A DNA stretch of 32,066 bases from Muribaculaceae bacterium Isolate-037 (Harlan) (GTDB lineage Bacteria; Bacteroidota; Bacteroidia; Bacteroidales; Muribaculaceae): positions 1 through 32,066 of the forward strand of contig RIAZ01000036.1 in NCBI GenBank assembly GCA_003762615.1, written 5' to 3'. Positions 23,651 to 31,945 of the stretch are shown here, piece after piece; the stretch's first letter is position 1, and every line of letters begins with the position of its first letter. The notes beneath the pieces were generated by a model that was not told where the DNA came from, searched no databases, and was given only the letters and a program-made list of their open reading frames with translations. The translations under genes were made by a program, and so were the position numbers.

Positions 23651-24769
23651 TTAAGATGCGGAGAACCGGTTGCCGGGATGACGTAGCAATATGCCGTCAA
23701 ATTCCATTTCACCGAGAGTAGCCATCAATCTTGGCATGGGGATGAGTGTCAGTTGGTGTATGCGGTCAGCCTGCATCGGTTCGGAACTGTAGCGTATTGT
23801 CTCATACACGAGTTTTGCATCTCCGTCAAGTTCAGGGAAGAGATTCCGTTGCCGAGTGTCGATGTTGAGGTCAAGAGGCTGCCATCCTGTAAGTTCTATG
23901 AGGTCGGCGGCAGAGGTTATAAGATGAGCTTTCTGCTTTCGTATAAGCATATTGCATCCGGAGCTATACTGGTCGGATATCCTACCTGGAAGGGCCATTA
24001 CGTCTCTTGAATAGGAGAATGCTGTGTTGGCGGTAGACATCGCGCCCCCTTTCACGTCGCTCTCAACGACAATGGTGACGTCGGAGAGTCCGGCGATAAG
24101 CCTGTTTCTCTCAAGGAAACGTTGTCGGTAAGGTTGGTCGCCGAAATGATATTCCGAGACGATTGCACCCCCGGATTGTATTATGGTCTTTGCGAGACTT
24201 CGGTGAGGAGCCGGATATATCATGTTGAGACCATGCGCCACGACAGCCACAGTCTTTACGTTGGCATCGAGGGCAGCCTGATGCGCAGCTGCATCAATGC
24301 CGAAAGCCAGACCGCTGACCACTACAAGGTCGGGGAAATATGGCGCAAGATCGCTTATGAGACGTTTGCAGAAATCAAGCCCGTAGGGTGTTGACCGCCG
24401 GGTGCCGACGAGATTCACGATATGCCTTGAATCAAGATCGGCATCCCCGAGTTTATATAGCACCACAGGTGCGTCAGGAATCTGGGCGAGTCTTACCGGG
24501 TAATCATTGTCGAGAAGGGAGAGTGGGGTGATGTGGTGGCGTTCGATAGCTTCCAGCTCCTTCAATGCCCTGAATATCGCCTCGTCGCGCTCCATCTTCT
24601 CAAAGCGGTTTCCTTGAGAGAGACGCAGTGCGTGCGCCAGTTCCGCAGTCTCCATAGTGAAGAATTGTTCGGCGGAGATACCTTTGTCGATAAGCGTGCG
24701 CAATAATTCAGCATCCGCTTTTTTTAGGAATGAGAACGCGAGTTTCCTTATAAGGTCAAGATCAGGCAT
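23651..24769 (-). CDS. dprA: DNA-processing protein DprA
   Basis: 372 residues, normal length. DprA (Smf) loads RecA on incoming single-stranded DNA in natural transformation. The N-terminal helical region is followed by a Rossmann-like domain with VGTRRSTPYG (~118-127), VVVSGLAFGIDAAAH, SGGAIVSEYHFG, FLERNRLIAGLSD and a GCNMLIR element. A C-terminal winged-helix-like domain (about 300-372) completes the protein. A thioesterase gene lies just upstream in the same direction (28-base gap), a neighbourhood common in Bacteroidales. No other competence genes are in the window. Confidence 0.95.
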   Translation of the reverse strand: MPDLDLIRKLAFSFLKKADAELLRTLIDKGISAEQFFTMETAELAHALRLSQGNRFEKMERDEAIFRALKELEAIERHHITPLSLLDNDYPVRLAQIPDAPVVLYKLGDADLDSRHIVNLVGTRRSTPYGLDFCKRLISDLAPYFPDLVVVSGLAFGIDAAAHQAALDANVKTVAVVAHGLNMIYPAPHRSLAKTIIQSGGAIVSEYHFGDQPYRQRFLERNRLIAGLSDVTIVVESDVKGGAMSTANTAFSYSRDVMALPGRISDQYSSGCNMLIRKQKAHLITSAADLIELTGWQPLDLNIDTRQRNLFPELDGDAKLVYETIRYSSEPMQADRIHQLTLIPMPRLMATLGEMEFDGILLRHPGNRFSAS

Positions 24770-24797
24770 ATATGGGAATTAGGGAATTGACGTAGGT

Positions 24798-25220
24798 TTA
24801 CCGGATATATTTTGCAAACACTTTTGCAAGATCGTCACCACGTGACAGCTTGCCATCCTTCAGCACGACCACAGTCACGATCCCTTGCGCTACGGTCTCA
24901 CCGTTTGTCTTTATGATATCTTGATGGAAAATGAAGCGCGGACCTTTTCTTTCAAGTCGCAGGCAACTCAGGAAACTGTCGCCGCCACGTAATGACGTGA
25001 TATATTCCACCTCGATTTTTCTCACCACGGCGTCAATCCCTTTATTATGCATCTCGATAAACGACATGCCGGCATCGGCGCAAAATTTATGTCGCGTATG
25101 CTCCATGTAATGAAGATAGTTGGCATTGTTGACTATCTGTTCGCAATCCAGCTCATAGTCTCTTACCTCCATATCCATTATGAAGCAGTATTTCTTATTG
25201 TTTGATTTTAGAAGTCTCAT
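24798..25220 (-). CDS. Acyl-CoA thioesterase, YbgC/FadM hot-dog family
   Basis: 140 residues. The 4HBT hot-dog fold is seen in MEVRDYELDCEQIVNNANYL and HYMEHTRHKFCADAG. The catalytic aspartate position of the classical motif (Y-x-D-T/x-D-x-x-G) is replaced by the DYELDCEQIVNNANY variant, as in other Bacteroidota members. It hydrolyses an acyl-CoA thioester; the substrate is not predictable. It lies upstream of dprA on the same strand. The start at 25220 fits relatives, which have about ten residues before the VRDYE motif. Confidence 0.87.
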   Translation of the reverse strand: MRLLKSNNKKYCFIMDMEVRDYELDCEQIVNNANYLHYMEHTRHKFCADAGMSFIEMHNKGIDAVVRKIEVEYITSLRGGDSFLSCLRLERKGPRFIFHQDIIKTNGETVAQGIVTVVVLKDGKLSRGDDLAKVFAKYIR

Positions 25221-25282
25221 ATAATTTTTTAGTCGTTGTCATGAATCCGATATTTTATCTTGGGTTCATGTGATGTTTCAAA

Positions 25283-25819
25283 TTATTTATCGGTGATTAT
25301 CTTTATCGCGTCAGCCATATCGCCATCCTTTTCAAAGGCAGACAGCGGAATCCAGAGGAATCCCCCATCGTCCCCCTCTATAGGAAATATTACGGAATTG
25401 GTTCCCGTCTTATATTTGCCCAAACGGGAGTAGGGGATATGTCGGGAAGCGGTCTCTATCAATTCAGGTTCGGATTTGGCATTATCATCGGCATGCTCAT
25501 TATCAGGAATGGTTTCCGGCGGCGATAACAGAGAGACGTATACCTCGTCAGGAGAGAAAGAGAGAGTATGCGGGATTGCGTTTACCACCGACAACGGTTT
25601 CAGACCATGATATATGTAGAAGAAGGCGATGATCATCGGCATGATAATAAATATTATCATCAGAGTGACGACAGTCCACCTTAAATCATAAATAAAAGAG
25701 AATATTACGGAAATCAATACAAAAGCGGTTGCCGCTGCAATCCACGGCATACCGTAGAGCCACGTCATCTCTTTTATGAAAGAGGATCTGTTCATGCGGA
25801 ATACTTTTGTCTTGATCAT
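25283..25819 (-). CDS. Membrane protein with YcxB-like C-terminal domain
   Basis: 178 residues. Two hydrophobic segments at about 27-45 (IAAATAFVLISVIFSFI) and 50-71 (VVTLMIIFIIMPMIIAFF) are followed by a soluble part. This ends in IPYSRLGKYKTG, then FLWIPLSAFEKDGD, the pattern of the YcxB-like domain (a PH-like fold predicted from family knowledge). The function is unknown. It is probably an inner-membrane protein with a cytoplasmic C-terminus. Confidence 0.75.
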   Translation of the reverse strand: MIKTKVFRMNRSSFIKEMTWLYGMPWIAAATAFVLISVIFSFIYDLRWTVVTLMIIFIIMPMIIAFFYIYHGLKPLSVVNAIPHTLSFSPDEVYVSLLSPPETIPDNEHADDNAKSEPELIETASRHIPYSRLGKYKTGTNSVIFPIEGDDGGFLWIPLSAFEKDGDMADAIKIITDK

Positions 25820-25878
25820 CTCAAAGGGTGGTTCTTAGTTATGTCAATGATGGTGCTGCTCCAAGAGAGTGGCGCGTT

Positions 25879-27021
25879 TTACTTTGCATCACGTATCTCC
25901 CGAACTTTCCGATATGTCTCGAGATTTTTCGGTACAAGGGTCTGCACATATCCGGTGCCCTCCTTGTTGAATAGTTTTGACATGTCTATATATTTATTGC
26001 CGTTCCCCTTTTTTATTGAGAATACCTTTGCCTTGCGTGCCTGTGCCTTATCTCCGATTTCAGAATGACCGTTTTTGGAGAGTCCGCGCAATCCGGGAGC
26101 CACTCCGTCAGGCATGCACCTGACCGCTACAATCTCAGAGCAAGGGGCATAGCCGAGACCTGTCCACATGATATATTGTTCGGCAACCTCCTTCGGGGAG
26201 ATGATCTCAGATTTTTCTATCGGTCGGCATCCCTCGATCACAACAGTGGCAGTGGTTGTGTAGCGTGGGATGAAATCCTGATCCACAATCCATCTTCCTT
26301 CCCCCTCGGAGAAATCCTTCTGCATTAGGTCGTGCCAAAAGGAGCGGCTAACAGTCTCCGTGAGTATTTCGGGAGTTATCCCCCCCTTCTCCCGATAGGG
26401 AGCAAGAAGATGACAGGCGGTAGCCTCTCTGACGAATCCGAACCCTTCGTTGGGGCGTCCCGTATGGCTGTAGTTGGTGCGGACGATCACTCCATCTTCT
26501 GAATCAGAAAGGTTGATACGGTTAAAGGAATGATTATTCGTCTCGAAATAGGCACCGTCGCCGTATGCGTCGATTACACCGAAATTAGCCTCCACCCCCA
26601 TCGGACGGGGAAGAGTGTCGAGCAGATTTGCAAAATCATCTACCGTGCGGCACTTTCTCAGGGCTATTGTCATCAGATACCCCTCACGGTCCATCTTCGA
26701 TTGCGGCACGTTGTCATCCTTTATATTATAGGAGGCGGTATTCATGATTGCGAATCCGGCATCGTTCATCCCCATCCAAGCCTCCTCAAGATTCTTGTCT
26801 TCGGCATTGAAGAGGGCGACGTAAGAATGTTCACCGGCATTTGTAGCCACGTATTCCACTTTATTGTCGGCTTTGCTGGTATCTCGGTTTTTCCAAAGCA
26901 ACGGACGTCCGTAGGGATTGGCTTTTGCTGCGATTATGGCAGACGTGCATGCGACAGCATCGACAGCTCCGATAATCGATGCCATAGATAAAACGATAAG
27001 GAGAATGTATGTTTTTTTCAT
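25879..27021 (-). CDS. Secreted C45-type Ntn hydrolase (acyltransferase/amidase)
   Basis: 380 residues. A signal peptide (KKTYILLIVLSMASIIG) is followed by AVDAVACTSAII. C25, in the A-CTS context, is the expected N-terminal nucleophile after processing, as in peptidase C45 and penicillin V acylase/bile salt hydrolase relatives. Other family elements are LLWKNRDTS, EAWMGMNDAGFAIMNTASYN, NFGVIDAYGDGAYFETNN and VIVRTNYSHTG. It is likely periplasmic or outer-membrane associated and cuts or transfers an amide-linked acyl group; the substrate is unknown. It is a single gene. Confidence 0.85.
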   Translation of the reverse strand: MKKTYILLIVLSMASIIGAVDAVACTSAIIAAKANPYGRPLLWKNRDTSKADNKVEYVATNAGEHSYVALFNAEDKNLEEAWMGMNDAGFAIMNTASYNIKDDNVPQSKMDREGYLMTIALRKCRTVDDFANLLDTLPRPMGVEANFGVIDAYGDGAYFETNNHSFNRINLSDSEDGVIVRTNYSHTGRPNEGFGFVREATACHLLAPYREKGGITPEILTETVSRSFWHDLMQKDFSEGEGRWIVDQDFIPRYTTTATVVIEGCRPIEKSEIISPKEVAEQYIMWTGLGYAPCSEIVAVRCMPDGVAPGLRGLSKNGHSEIGDKAQARKAKVFSIKKGNGNKYIDMSKLFNKEGTGYVQTLVPKNLETYRKVREIRDAK

Positions 27022-27160
27022 TATTTTACGTTTTAAGAATTGGAAGACTGAATTTCCGAAGAAGTCCGTGGCATTTCCCCTCTAATATCAGGAAAATATG
27101 GGAGTAAATGGCTCGGCAACTGAAATTTTTACAAAATTAATAAAAACTTTGATATTAAAA

Positions 27161-27340
27161 ATGGAATTTCCAAAAGACCCCAACATTCTTTTCAGTATTA
27201 TCAATATGAAACTCCGCGACGGTGATTATGAATCGTTATCGGATTTGTGTGCCTCGCTGGGCTATGACGAGCAGGAGGTGGTCAGCACATTGCAGAAAGC
27301 CGGTTTTGAATATAATGGTGATATCCGTCAGTTCAGATGA
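27161..27340 (+). CDS. DUF4250 small protein
   Basis: 59 residues from the ATG at 27161; the frame is open from 27098, but the first 21 residues are low in complexity and not family-like. The DUF4250 signature is present: FPKDPNILFSIINMKLRDGD, LSDLCASLGYDEQEVVSTL and AGFEYN at the C-terminus. Members are short helical proteins of Bacteroidota and Firmicutes with unknown function; the fold suggests a helix-turn-helix-like bundle. Confidence 0.85.
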   Translation: MEFPKDPNILFSIINMKLRDGDYESLSDLCASLGYDEQEVVSTLQKAGFEYNGDIRQFR

Positions 27341-27383
27341 TAGATTCCTTTTCGAGAATTCATTATCTCCGTCAAGTCATTTG

Positions 27384-27411
27384 ACTGAAGTTTCGCAAGC
27401 TGCACTTCAGT
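27384..27411 (+). terminator. Weak terminator-like hairpin after DUF4250
   Basis: ACTGAAGT (27384-27391) and ACTTCAGT (27404-27411) form an 8-bp stem with a 12-base loop. The tail is GGTTTAAAGTTT, so termination would be modest. Confidence 0.4.
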
Positions 27412-27515
27412 GGTTTAAAGTTTATAGTTTAAGGTTTAAGATTCACGAAAATCCACGAATCTTTTCATTATACAAAATTTAATGATCATAAACCATAAAC
27501 CATAAACCATTTGAA
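27412..27515. repeat. TAAACC/GGTTTA low-complexity repeats
   Basis: GTTTAAAGTTTATAGTTTAAGG (27413-27434, approximately) is mirrored by three copies of the heptamer CATAAAC around 27487-27510, giving an imperfect inverted pair. Between them GATTC and GAATC can close a small loop. No coding capacity. Confidence 0.5.
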
Positions 27516-27543
27516 AGAATAGACTGTAAAAAGGATAGATTGT

Positions 27544-27628
27544 AAAAGGATAAGCCACCAACGTTTTTTTTGAGTGCAATCATCTGCGGTAGCAGTGAGT
27601 GACTGAAACGTTGGTGGCTTATCCTTTT
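27544..27628. terminator. Long perfect hairpin, 23-bp stem
   Basis: The arms 27544-27566 and 27606-27628 are perfect complements of 23 bases (core AAGCCACCAACG) around a 39-base loop. The right arm runs into TTTTTT, and the left arm, read on the other strand, ends in TTTTACAATC, so it could stop transcription from both sides. The stem is longer and the loop larger than in ordinary terminators. An imperfect direct repeat (GACTGTAAAAAGGATA and GATTGTAAAAGGATA) leads into the left arm. Confidence 0.6.
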
Positions 27629-27632
27629 TTAA

Positions 27633-27684
27633 GAAGTTGTCTAAACTTATTTCTTAACCTTTCGGAATAAGTTTATACAACTTC
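27633..27684. repeat. Second long hairpin, 19-bp stem
   Basis: The arms 27633-27651 and 27666-27684 pair over 19 positions with one mismatch (GAAGTTGT and AAACTTATT against their complements), with a 14-base loop. It stands four bases after the first hairpin and six bases before the 3' end of the metalloprotease gene, for which it may be the terminator. Confidence 0.6.
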
Positions 27685-27689
27685 AAAGA

Positions 27690-28559
27690 TTAGAGATTGG
27701 AGTAGGATGGGGTGAAAGTGTCTCCGTATGAGATATTGCCGGAAGAAGCCCCCCTTTTTAACCATTTCACGCGTTGTGCGGAAGTGCCGTGATTAAACGT
27801 TTCCGGCACGGCGTATCCTTGTGCCTGCTTTTGCAGATAGTCGTCTCCAATCTTGGATGCCGCGTTAAGACCCTCCTCAATATCACCTGGTTCGAGCGAA
27901 CCAAACATCTCATTGTCATGATACGCCCAGATTCCGGCGTAGAAATCAGCCTGTAGCTCAGTGCGCACGCTCATTTTATTGGCATCTGTGGTCGACATCC
28001 GAGCCATCTGACTATGTGCATCAGAAAGAGTGCCGAGCAGATTCTGCACGTGATGCCCCACTTCATGAGCTATGACGTAGGCAAATGCAAAATCTCCCCC
28101 GGCTTTCATCTGATGCTCCATCTGCTCGAAAAATGAAAGATCGATATAGATTGTCTCATCACCGGAGCAATAGAACGGACCGACGGCAGATGTGGCTTGT
28201 CCGCAGGCTGATTGCACGGCATCGGTGAAGAGTACCATCTTCGGAGGACGGTACGTAAGTCCCATCTTCTTGAATTCCTGAGTCCACACATCCTCCGTGC
28301 CTGCCAAGATCTGTTTGGCGAAGTTGGCATATTCCTCCTCCTGGGCAGTCGGTTTATAATCCGACCGGATCTCGTCGGAAGTGGCGAATGTGCTATTCTG
28401 ATTTAACACGGAGATAGGATTCCCACCGGAAATCCATACGATAAGGGCGGCAATGATAAGTCCGCCGATTCCACCGAATCCGGCGATTGTTTTAGTCCTT
28501 CGGGAAGAGCCTCTCCTGTCTTCCACATTGTTGCTGAACCGTCGTCCGTCAAGTCTCAT
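27690..28559 (-). CDS. YpfJ-family putative neutral zinc metallopeptidase
   Basis: 289 residues, normal for the family. The start MRLDGRRFSNNVEDRRG is highly typical, followed by a transmembrane helix at about 25-43. The extracytoplasmic domain carries the zinc motif HEVGHH (HExxH at 165-169), preceded by FYCSGDETIYIDLSFF and followed by ELQADFYAGIWAYHD, which contains the third ligand. It is anchored in the inner membrane with the catalytic part outside. The biological substrate is unknown. Confidence 0.93.
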   Translation of the reverse strand: MRLDGRRFSNNVEDRRGSSRRTKTIAGFGGIGGLIIAALIVWISGGNPISVLNQNSTFATSDEIRSDYKPTAQEEEYANFAKQILAGTEDVWTQEFKKMGLTYRPPKMVLFTDAVQSACGQATSAVGPFYCSGDETIYIDLSFFEQMEHQMKAGGDFAFAYVIAHEVGHHVQNLLGTLSDAHSQMARMSTTDANKMSVRTELQADFYAGIWAYHDNEMFGSLEPGDIEEGLNAASKIGDDYLQKQAQGYAVPETFNHGTSAQRVKWLKRGASSGNISYGDTFTPSYSNL

Positions 28560-28897
28560 AATCTGAATTATAAAATATGAAGAAAAATAAAATTACACTC
28601 TGACTGCCTTATACCGCGAAAAATTACTAAAACAACAAGTAAAAGGTATGAGGCGATAATTTTAACAAGTGTCCTAATAAGTAACGTAAAAAGGAAGAAA
28701 AAATATTATTCATATAGGCTAAATGTTAATCGGTGTTGAATATACTTAAACAGATGTAATGTATCCAACATAAGGTATTCTGTAGCGTTTTATAAGTACA
28801 AAAAGCAATGAAGCAATATGGATTAAGTATTCAAGGTTTCGTGAGAAAGTTTGAATGCGGTTTAAGTTTAGTTAGATATAGTTTATAGTGGAATCGT
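28560..28897. other. Intergenic stretch leading to an orphan terminator
   Basis: AT-rich, with stops in all + strand frames at short intervals. I see no consensus promoter on the + strand, yet a strong + strand terminator follows at 28898. It could carry an unrecognised small RNA or the tail of a lost gene. Confidence 0.35.
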
Positions 28898-28933
28898 GAT
28901 AGGGGCGTAGTGGAAGCGCCCCTATCTTTTTTT
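28898..28933 (+). terminator. Strong intrinsic terminator without an obvious gene
   Basis: GATAGGGGCG (28898-28907) and CGCCCCTATC (28917-28926) form a perfect 10-bp stem with a 9-base loop, followed by TTTTTTT. It faces the + strand. Confidence 0.85.
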
Positions 28934-28968
28934 CTCGGAATGAATCATCATCTTTTTTGTGTAGATTG

Positions 28969-29000
28969 TTTGTGTGTTTATATATAAATAGGTAACTTTG
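28969..29000 (+). promoter_or_regulatory. Promoter of the SGNH/MBOAT operon
   Basis: TTTG (28969-28972) and TAACTTTG (28993-29000) lie 20 bp apart, a full consensus match. Transcription from about 29007 leaves a leader of about 127 bases before the first gene. Confidence 0.75.
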
Positions 29001-29133
29001 TATTCCGAATTTTTCATGAGGTAAATATTGCCGTGTGATTGAATTGATTCGAAAAAAAAGGAGATGAAACTTCAAATCTGAACGCAACAACAGAAACAAC
29101 GAGTAAACAACGAGTTATCTATTTCATTGCAAC

Positions 29134-29931
29134 ATGAAATCTAATTATACAGGTATATGGCTGCTGCTTACATGCGCTTTGGCCATAATGATTTTTGTAA
29201 GTTTTTCCGACGACATATCGGTAGGAGGATGGACTGTCAAGAAAGCACCGTTTGCAGAAACGATTTATCCATGCAAGTTTACGGATACTGAGCTTAACGG
29301 ATACCGTACCGTAACGCAAGACAGTATTAAGGATTCCCTCAAAGAATTTAAAGTGGTGGAAACTGACAGTATGCCCAAGTCAATATTTATGTTTGGCGAC
29401 TCAATGACCTATAATCTTGCCCGCCGCCTTGCAAAATATGCCAAGCAGAACGGTCATGAACTTCATGCCGTTAACTGGGATTCAAGCAATACTAAGATAT
29501 GGGCGGAATCAGATACTCTTGCATATTTCCTCAATAAGTATAATCCCGACTATATATTCATATCGTTGGGAAGCAACGAGGTCTATTTCAAGGATCCAAC
29601 AAAAAGAATGCCTTACGTGAAGAAAATACTATCATTGATTGGAGATATCCCCTATGTATGGATTGGACCTCCCAACTGGAACGAGGAGACAAAGATCAAC
29701 GATATGCTTGAGGCTACATGTGCGTCGGGTTCTTTCTTCCGCTCACAGGGTATGAAGTTTGTCCGCCAGCAAGATCATATCCACCCGACACGAGCTTCTT
29801 CCGAACAATGGATGGATAGTATAATGCGGTGGTTGCCGAAATCCGCCCATCCCATATTGGCAGTTACTCCCTCCGACAGCATAAAGAAAGTGCAAAATAA
29901 GGTAGTGTTCCTAAAGGCATTAAACAGATAG
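29134..29931 (+). CDS. SGNH/GDSL-type hydrolase or acetyltransferase, membrane-anchored
   Basis: 265 residues. One N-terminal membrane segment (about 6-23, IWLLLTCALAIMIFVSF) precedes a periplasmic SGNH domain. The nucleophile block is FMFGDSMTY with S90, block III is SLGSNEVYF with N148, and block V is QDHIHPT with D214 and H217. This is a complete catalytic set. The next gene is an MBOAT acyltransferase eight bases downstream. By analogy with AlgJ/AlgX or DltD partners, it probably transfers acetyl groups to an exported polysaccharide or cell-wall polymer. Confidence 0.85.
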   Translation: MKSNYTGIWLLLTCALAIMIFVSFSDDISVGGWTVKKAPFAETIYPCKFTDTELNGYRTVTQDSIKDSLKEFKVVETDSMPKSIFMFGDSMTYNLARRLAKYAKQNGHELHAVNWDSSNTKIWAESDTLAYFLNKYNPDYIFISLGSNEVYFKDPTKRMPYVKKILSLIGDIPYVWIGPPNWNEETKINDMLEATCASGSFFRSQGMKFVRQQDHIHPTRASSEQWMDSIMRWLPKSAHPILAVTPSDSIKKVQNKVVFLKALNR

Positions 29932-29939
29932 TAAGAATT

Positions 29940-31451
29940 ATGGAGGATATAAGTAATTTATTTGATCCCAAATATATCTCGCCCATTCAGGAGGCAGCTA
30001 AAAATATATGGCATCTTTTGGCTTACGATCCCTCGGCCCCGATGCTATTCTCGAGTGGATTGTTCTGGATGCTCTTCATCATCTTCCTGCCGATTTATGC
30101 GATGCTTAAAAACCGCCGGGGGCAGATGGTGCTCTTTGTGGTCTGCTTCTCATTATATTTCTATTATAAGTCGAGTGGCTTCTTCTTTCTGATGCTGATT
30201 GCCACGTCAATGGTCGACTGGTTCGTGTCGCATATCATATACCGTCTGAAGGTGAGGCGAGCCAGACTGTGTATGATGTGGTTCTCCATTATAATCTCTC
30301 TCTCCATATTGGGATATTTCAAATACGCTAATTTCTTCCTTTGGAACTGGAATCAGATGGTGGAGGGTAATTTCCAACCGTTGGATATAATCTTGCCGGT
30401 AGGCATCTCTTTCTATACTTTCCAGTCGATAAGCTACGTGGTTGATGTCTATAAAGAACGTATCGCCCCGACTGAGAACTGGCTTGACTATCTGTTTTTC
30501 CTTTCATTTTTCCCCGCGCTTGTGGCTGGCCCGATAGTCAGGGCTGATTATTTCCTCCCGCAGCTTGAGCGTAATGAACGAGCATCCAATGCCGACATCT
30601 GGGGAGGGTTGTGGCTCATAATCATTGGCATAATAAAGAAGGCAGTCATCGCTGATTATATTGCCCAATATAATGACCTGGTTTTTGATGAGCCTTCGTT
30701 GTATACCGGTGTGCAGGCATTGATGGGTGTATTGGGATATACGATGCAGATATATTGCGACTTTTCCGGATATTCCGATATGGCGATAGGTCTTGCCCTC
30801 TTGATGGGATTTCATCTCGGCATAAATTTCGATTCCCCCTATCAGAGCCGGAATCTCACGGAGTTCTGGCGGCGGTGGCATATATCGTTATCATCATGGT
30901 TGAGGGATTATGTCTACATACCACTGGGCGGAAATAGAAGGGGAGTGTTCCGCACGTATCTGAATAATTTTCTGACAATGCTTATCGGTGGACTTTGGCA
31001 CGGAGCTGCGTGGAAATTTATATTCTGGGGAGCAATGCATGGTGTGGGACTTGCCATTCATAAGGCATGTCGTCCTGTGTTAAGTCGCATTCCGGATAAT
31101 TTTTTGACTATTTTTATAGGATGGTCTATTACCTTTGTGTATGTGTCGTTGCTGTGGGTGTTTTTCCGGGCGTCTGATTTTGCAACATCCGTACTTATAA
31201 TAGAGAATATATTCCGAGATTTCAATCCGGCACAGATTCCTCAGTTCTTTGAGGCGAGAACGGAATGGTGTGTGATGATGATTATCCTAATAATATGCCA
31301 TTTCCTGCCGCAACAGTGGGCGGATGTGTTGCAGTCGCTCTTTATAAGGATGAATTGGGTGCTTAAATTGATAATATTCCTTCTGACGGTTCAGCTTGTT
31401 GTTGAATTTATGTCGGAAGAGGTAGCTCCGTTCATATATTTCCAATTTTGA
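29940..31451 (+). CDS. MBOAT-family O-acyltransferase (AlgI-like)
   Basis: 503 residues with about ten to twelve hydrophobic segments. The AlgI/DltB subgroup is shown by ILPVGISFYTFQSISYVVDV, AGPIVRADYFLPQL, CDFSGYSDMAIGLALLMGF, LTEFWRRWHISLSSWLRDYV and the active-site GLWHGAAW with H354, followed by H367 in WGAMHG. The protein moves an acyl group across the inner membrane to its SGNH partner. It follows that gene by 8 bases and ends at a strong terminator, giving a two-gene operon. The polymer modified is not evident here. Confidence 0.95.
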   Translation: MEDISNLFDPKYISPIQEAAKNIWHLLAYDPSAPMLFSSGLFWMLFIIFLPIYAMLKNRRGQMVLFVVCFSLYFYYKSSGFFFLMLIATSMVDWFVSHIIYRLKVRRARLCMMWFSIIISLSILGYFKYANFFLWNWNQMVEGNFQPLDIILPVGISFYTFQSISYVVDVYKERIAPTENWLDYLFFLSFFPALVAGPIVRADYFLPQLERNERASNADIWGGLWLIIIGIIKKAVIADYIAQYNDLVFDEPSLYTGVQALMGVLGYTMQIYCDFSGYSDMAIGLALLMGFHLGINFDSPYQSRNLTEFWRRWHISLSSWLRDYVYIPLGGNRRGVFRTYLNNFLTMLIGGLWHGAAWKFIFWGAMHGVGLAIHKACRPVLSRIPDNFLTIFIGWSITFVYVSLLWVFFRASDFATSVLIIENIFRDFNPAQIPQFFEARTEWCVMMIILIICHFLPQQWADVLQSLFIRMNWVLKLIIFLLTVQLVVEFMSEEVAPFIYFQF

Positions 31452-31478
31452 TTAAGATAATATATAAAAAATACACGA

Positions 31479-31514
31479 AAAAAAGCCGTCGGGATAGCTC
31501 CTAACGGCTTTTTT
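31479..31514 (+). terminator. Terminator of the SGNH/MBOAT operon
   Basis: AAAAAAGCCGT (31479-31489) and ACGGCTTTTTT (31504-31514) form an 11-bp stem with a 14-base loop. It works on both strands. Confidence 0.88.
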
Positions 31515-31665
31515 GTTGTCAAAACGGTTTTATTATAACGTCAGAATTCCGGATAAAGTTCTATCATTAACAATTCTAAACAGAATTTAACATCCGTTGA
31601 TTCGGTTTATTCTCAATCTATTAAGTGGAATATTTCAGAATAATATGCTCTACAACATAAAAACA

Positions 31666-31697
31666 TTTGCAAAACGCCGGAAATGGTTGTAATTTTG
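31666..31697 (+). promoter_or_regulatory. rRNA operon promoter
   Basis: TTTG (31666-31669) and TAATTTTG (31690-31697) are separated by 20 bp. The stretch upstream is AT-rich (31515-31665), as in UP-like regions. Transcription should begin near 31704, about 240 bases before 16S. Confidence 0.75.
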
Positions 31698-31703
31698 CAT
31701 CCG

Positions 31704-31945
31704 CAATCGGGAACGGAGCCACGGCGACTTCCCGGGAGCGACAGGAGAACATTGACAACAATGCCACAGGACAATGACCGGGACGGTGATTCGTTCCGGG
31801 CCATACAGACAGAGACAAGGAGACAAATGAAGTCTCCCGTCAATCAAGTCACAGGTAAACCGACATAGAATGGAATCCGGTCAAGACAAACTGATTGTCC
31901 GCAAGGACGGTCATCAAGACTGTAAAATAGGAAACTATAATACAA
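31704..31945 (+). other. rRNA operon leader
   Basis: A transcribed spacer with small hairpins, including GTCC-GCAA-GGAC near 31897, and no protein gene. Apparent frames here (about 60-75 codons) are low in complexity and lie on both strands. Antitermination and processing signals are expected in this stretch. Confidence 0.55.

Noticed and set aside
31613..31868. Frames in the rRNA leader on both strands
   Set aside because: They overlap the rRNA promoter and leader and have low-complexity translations.
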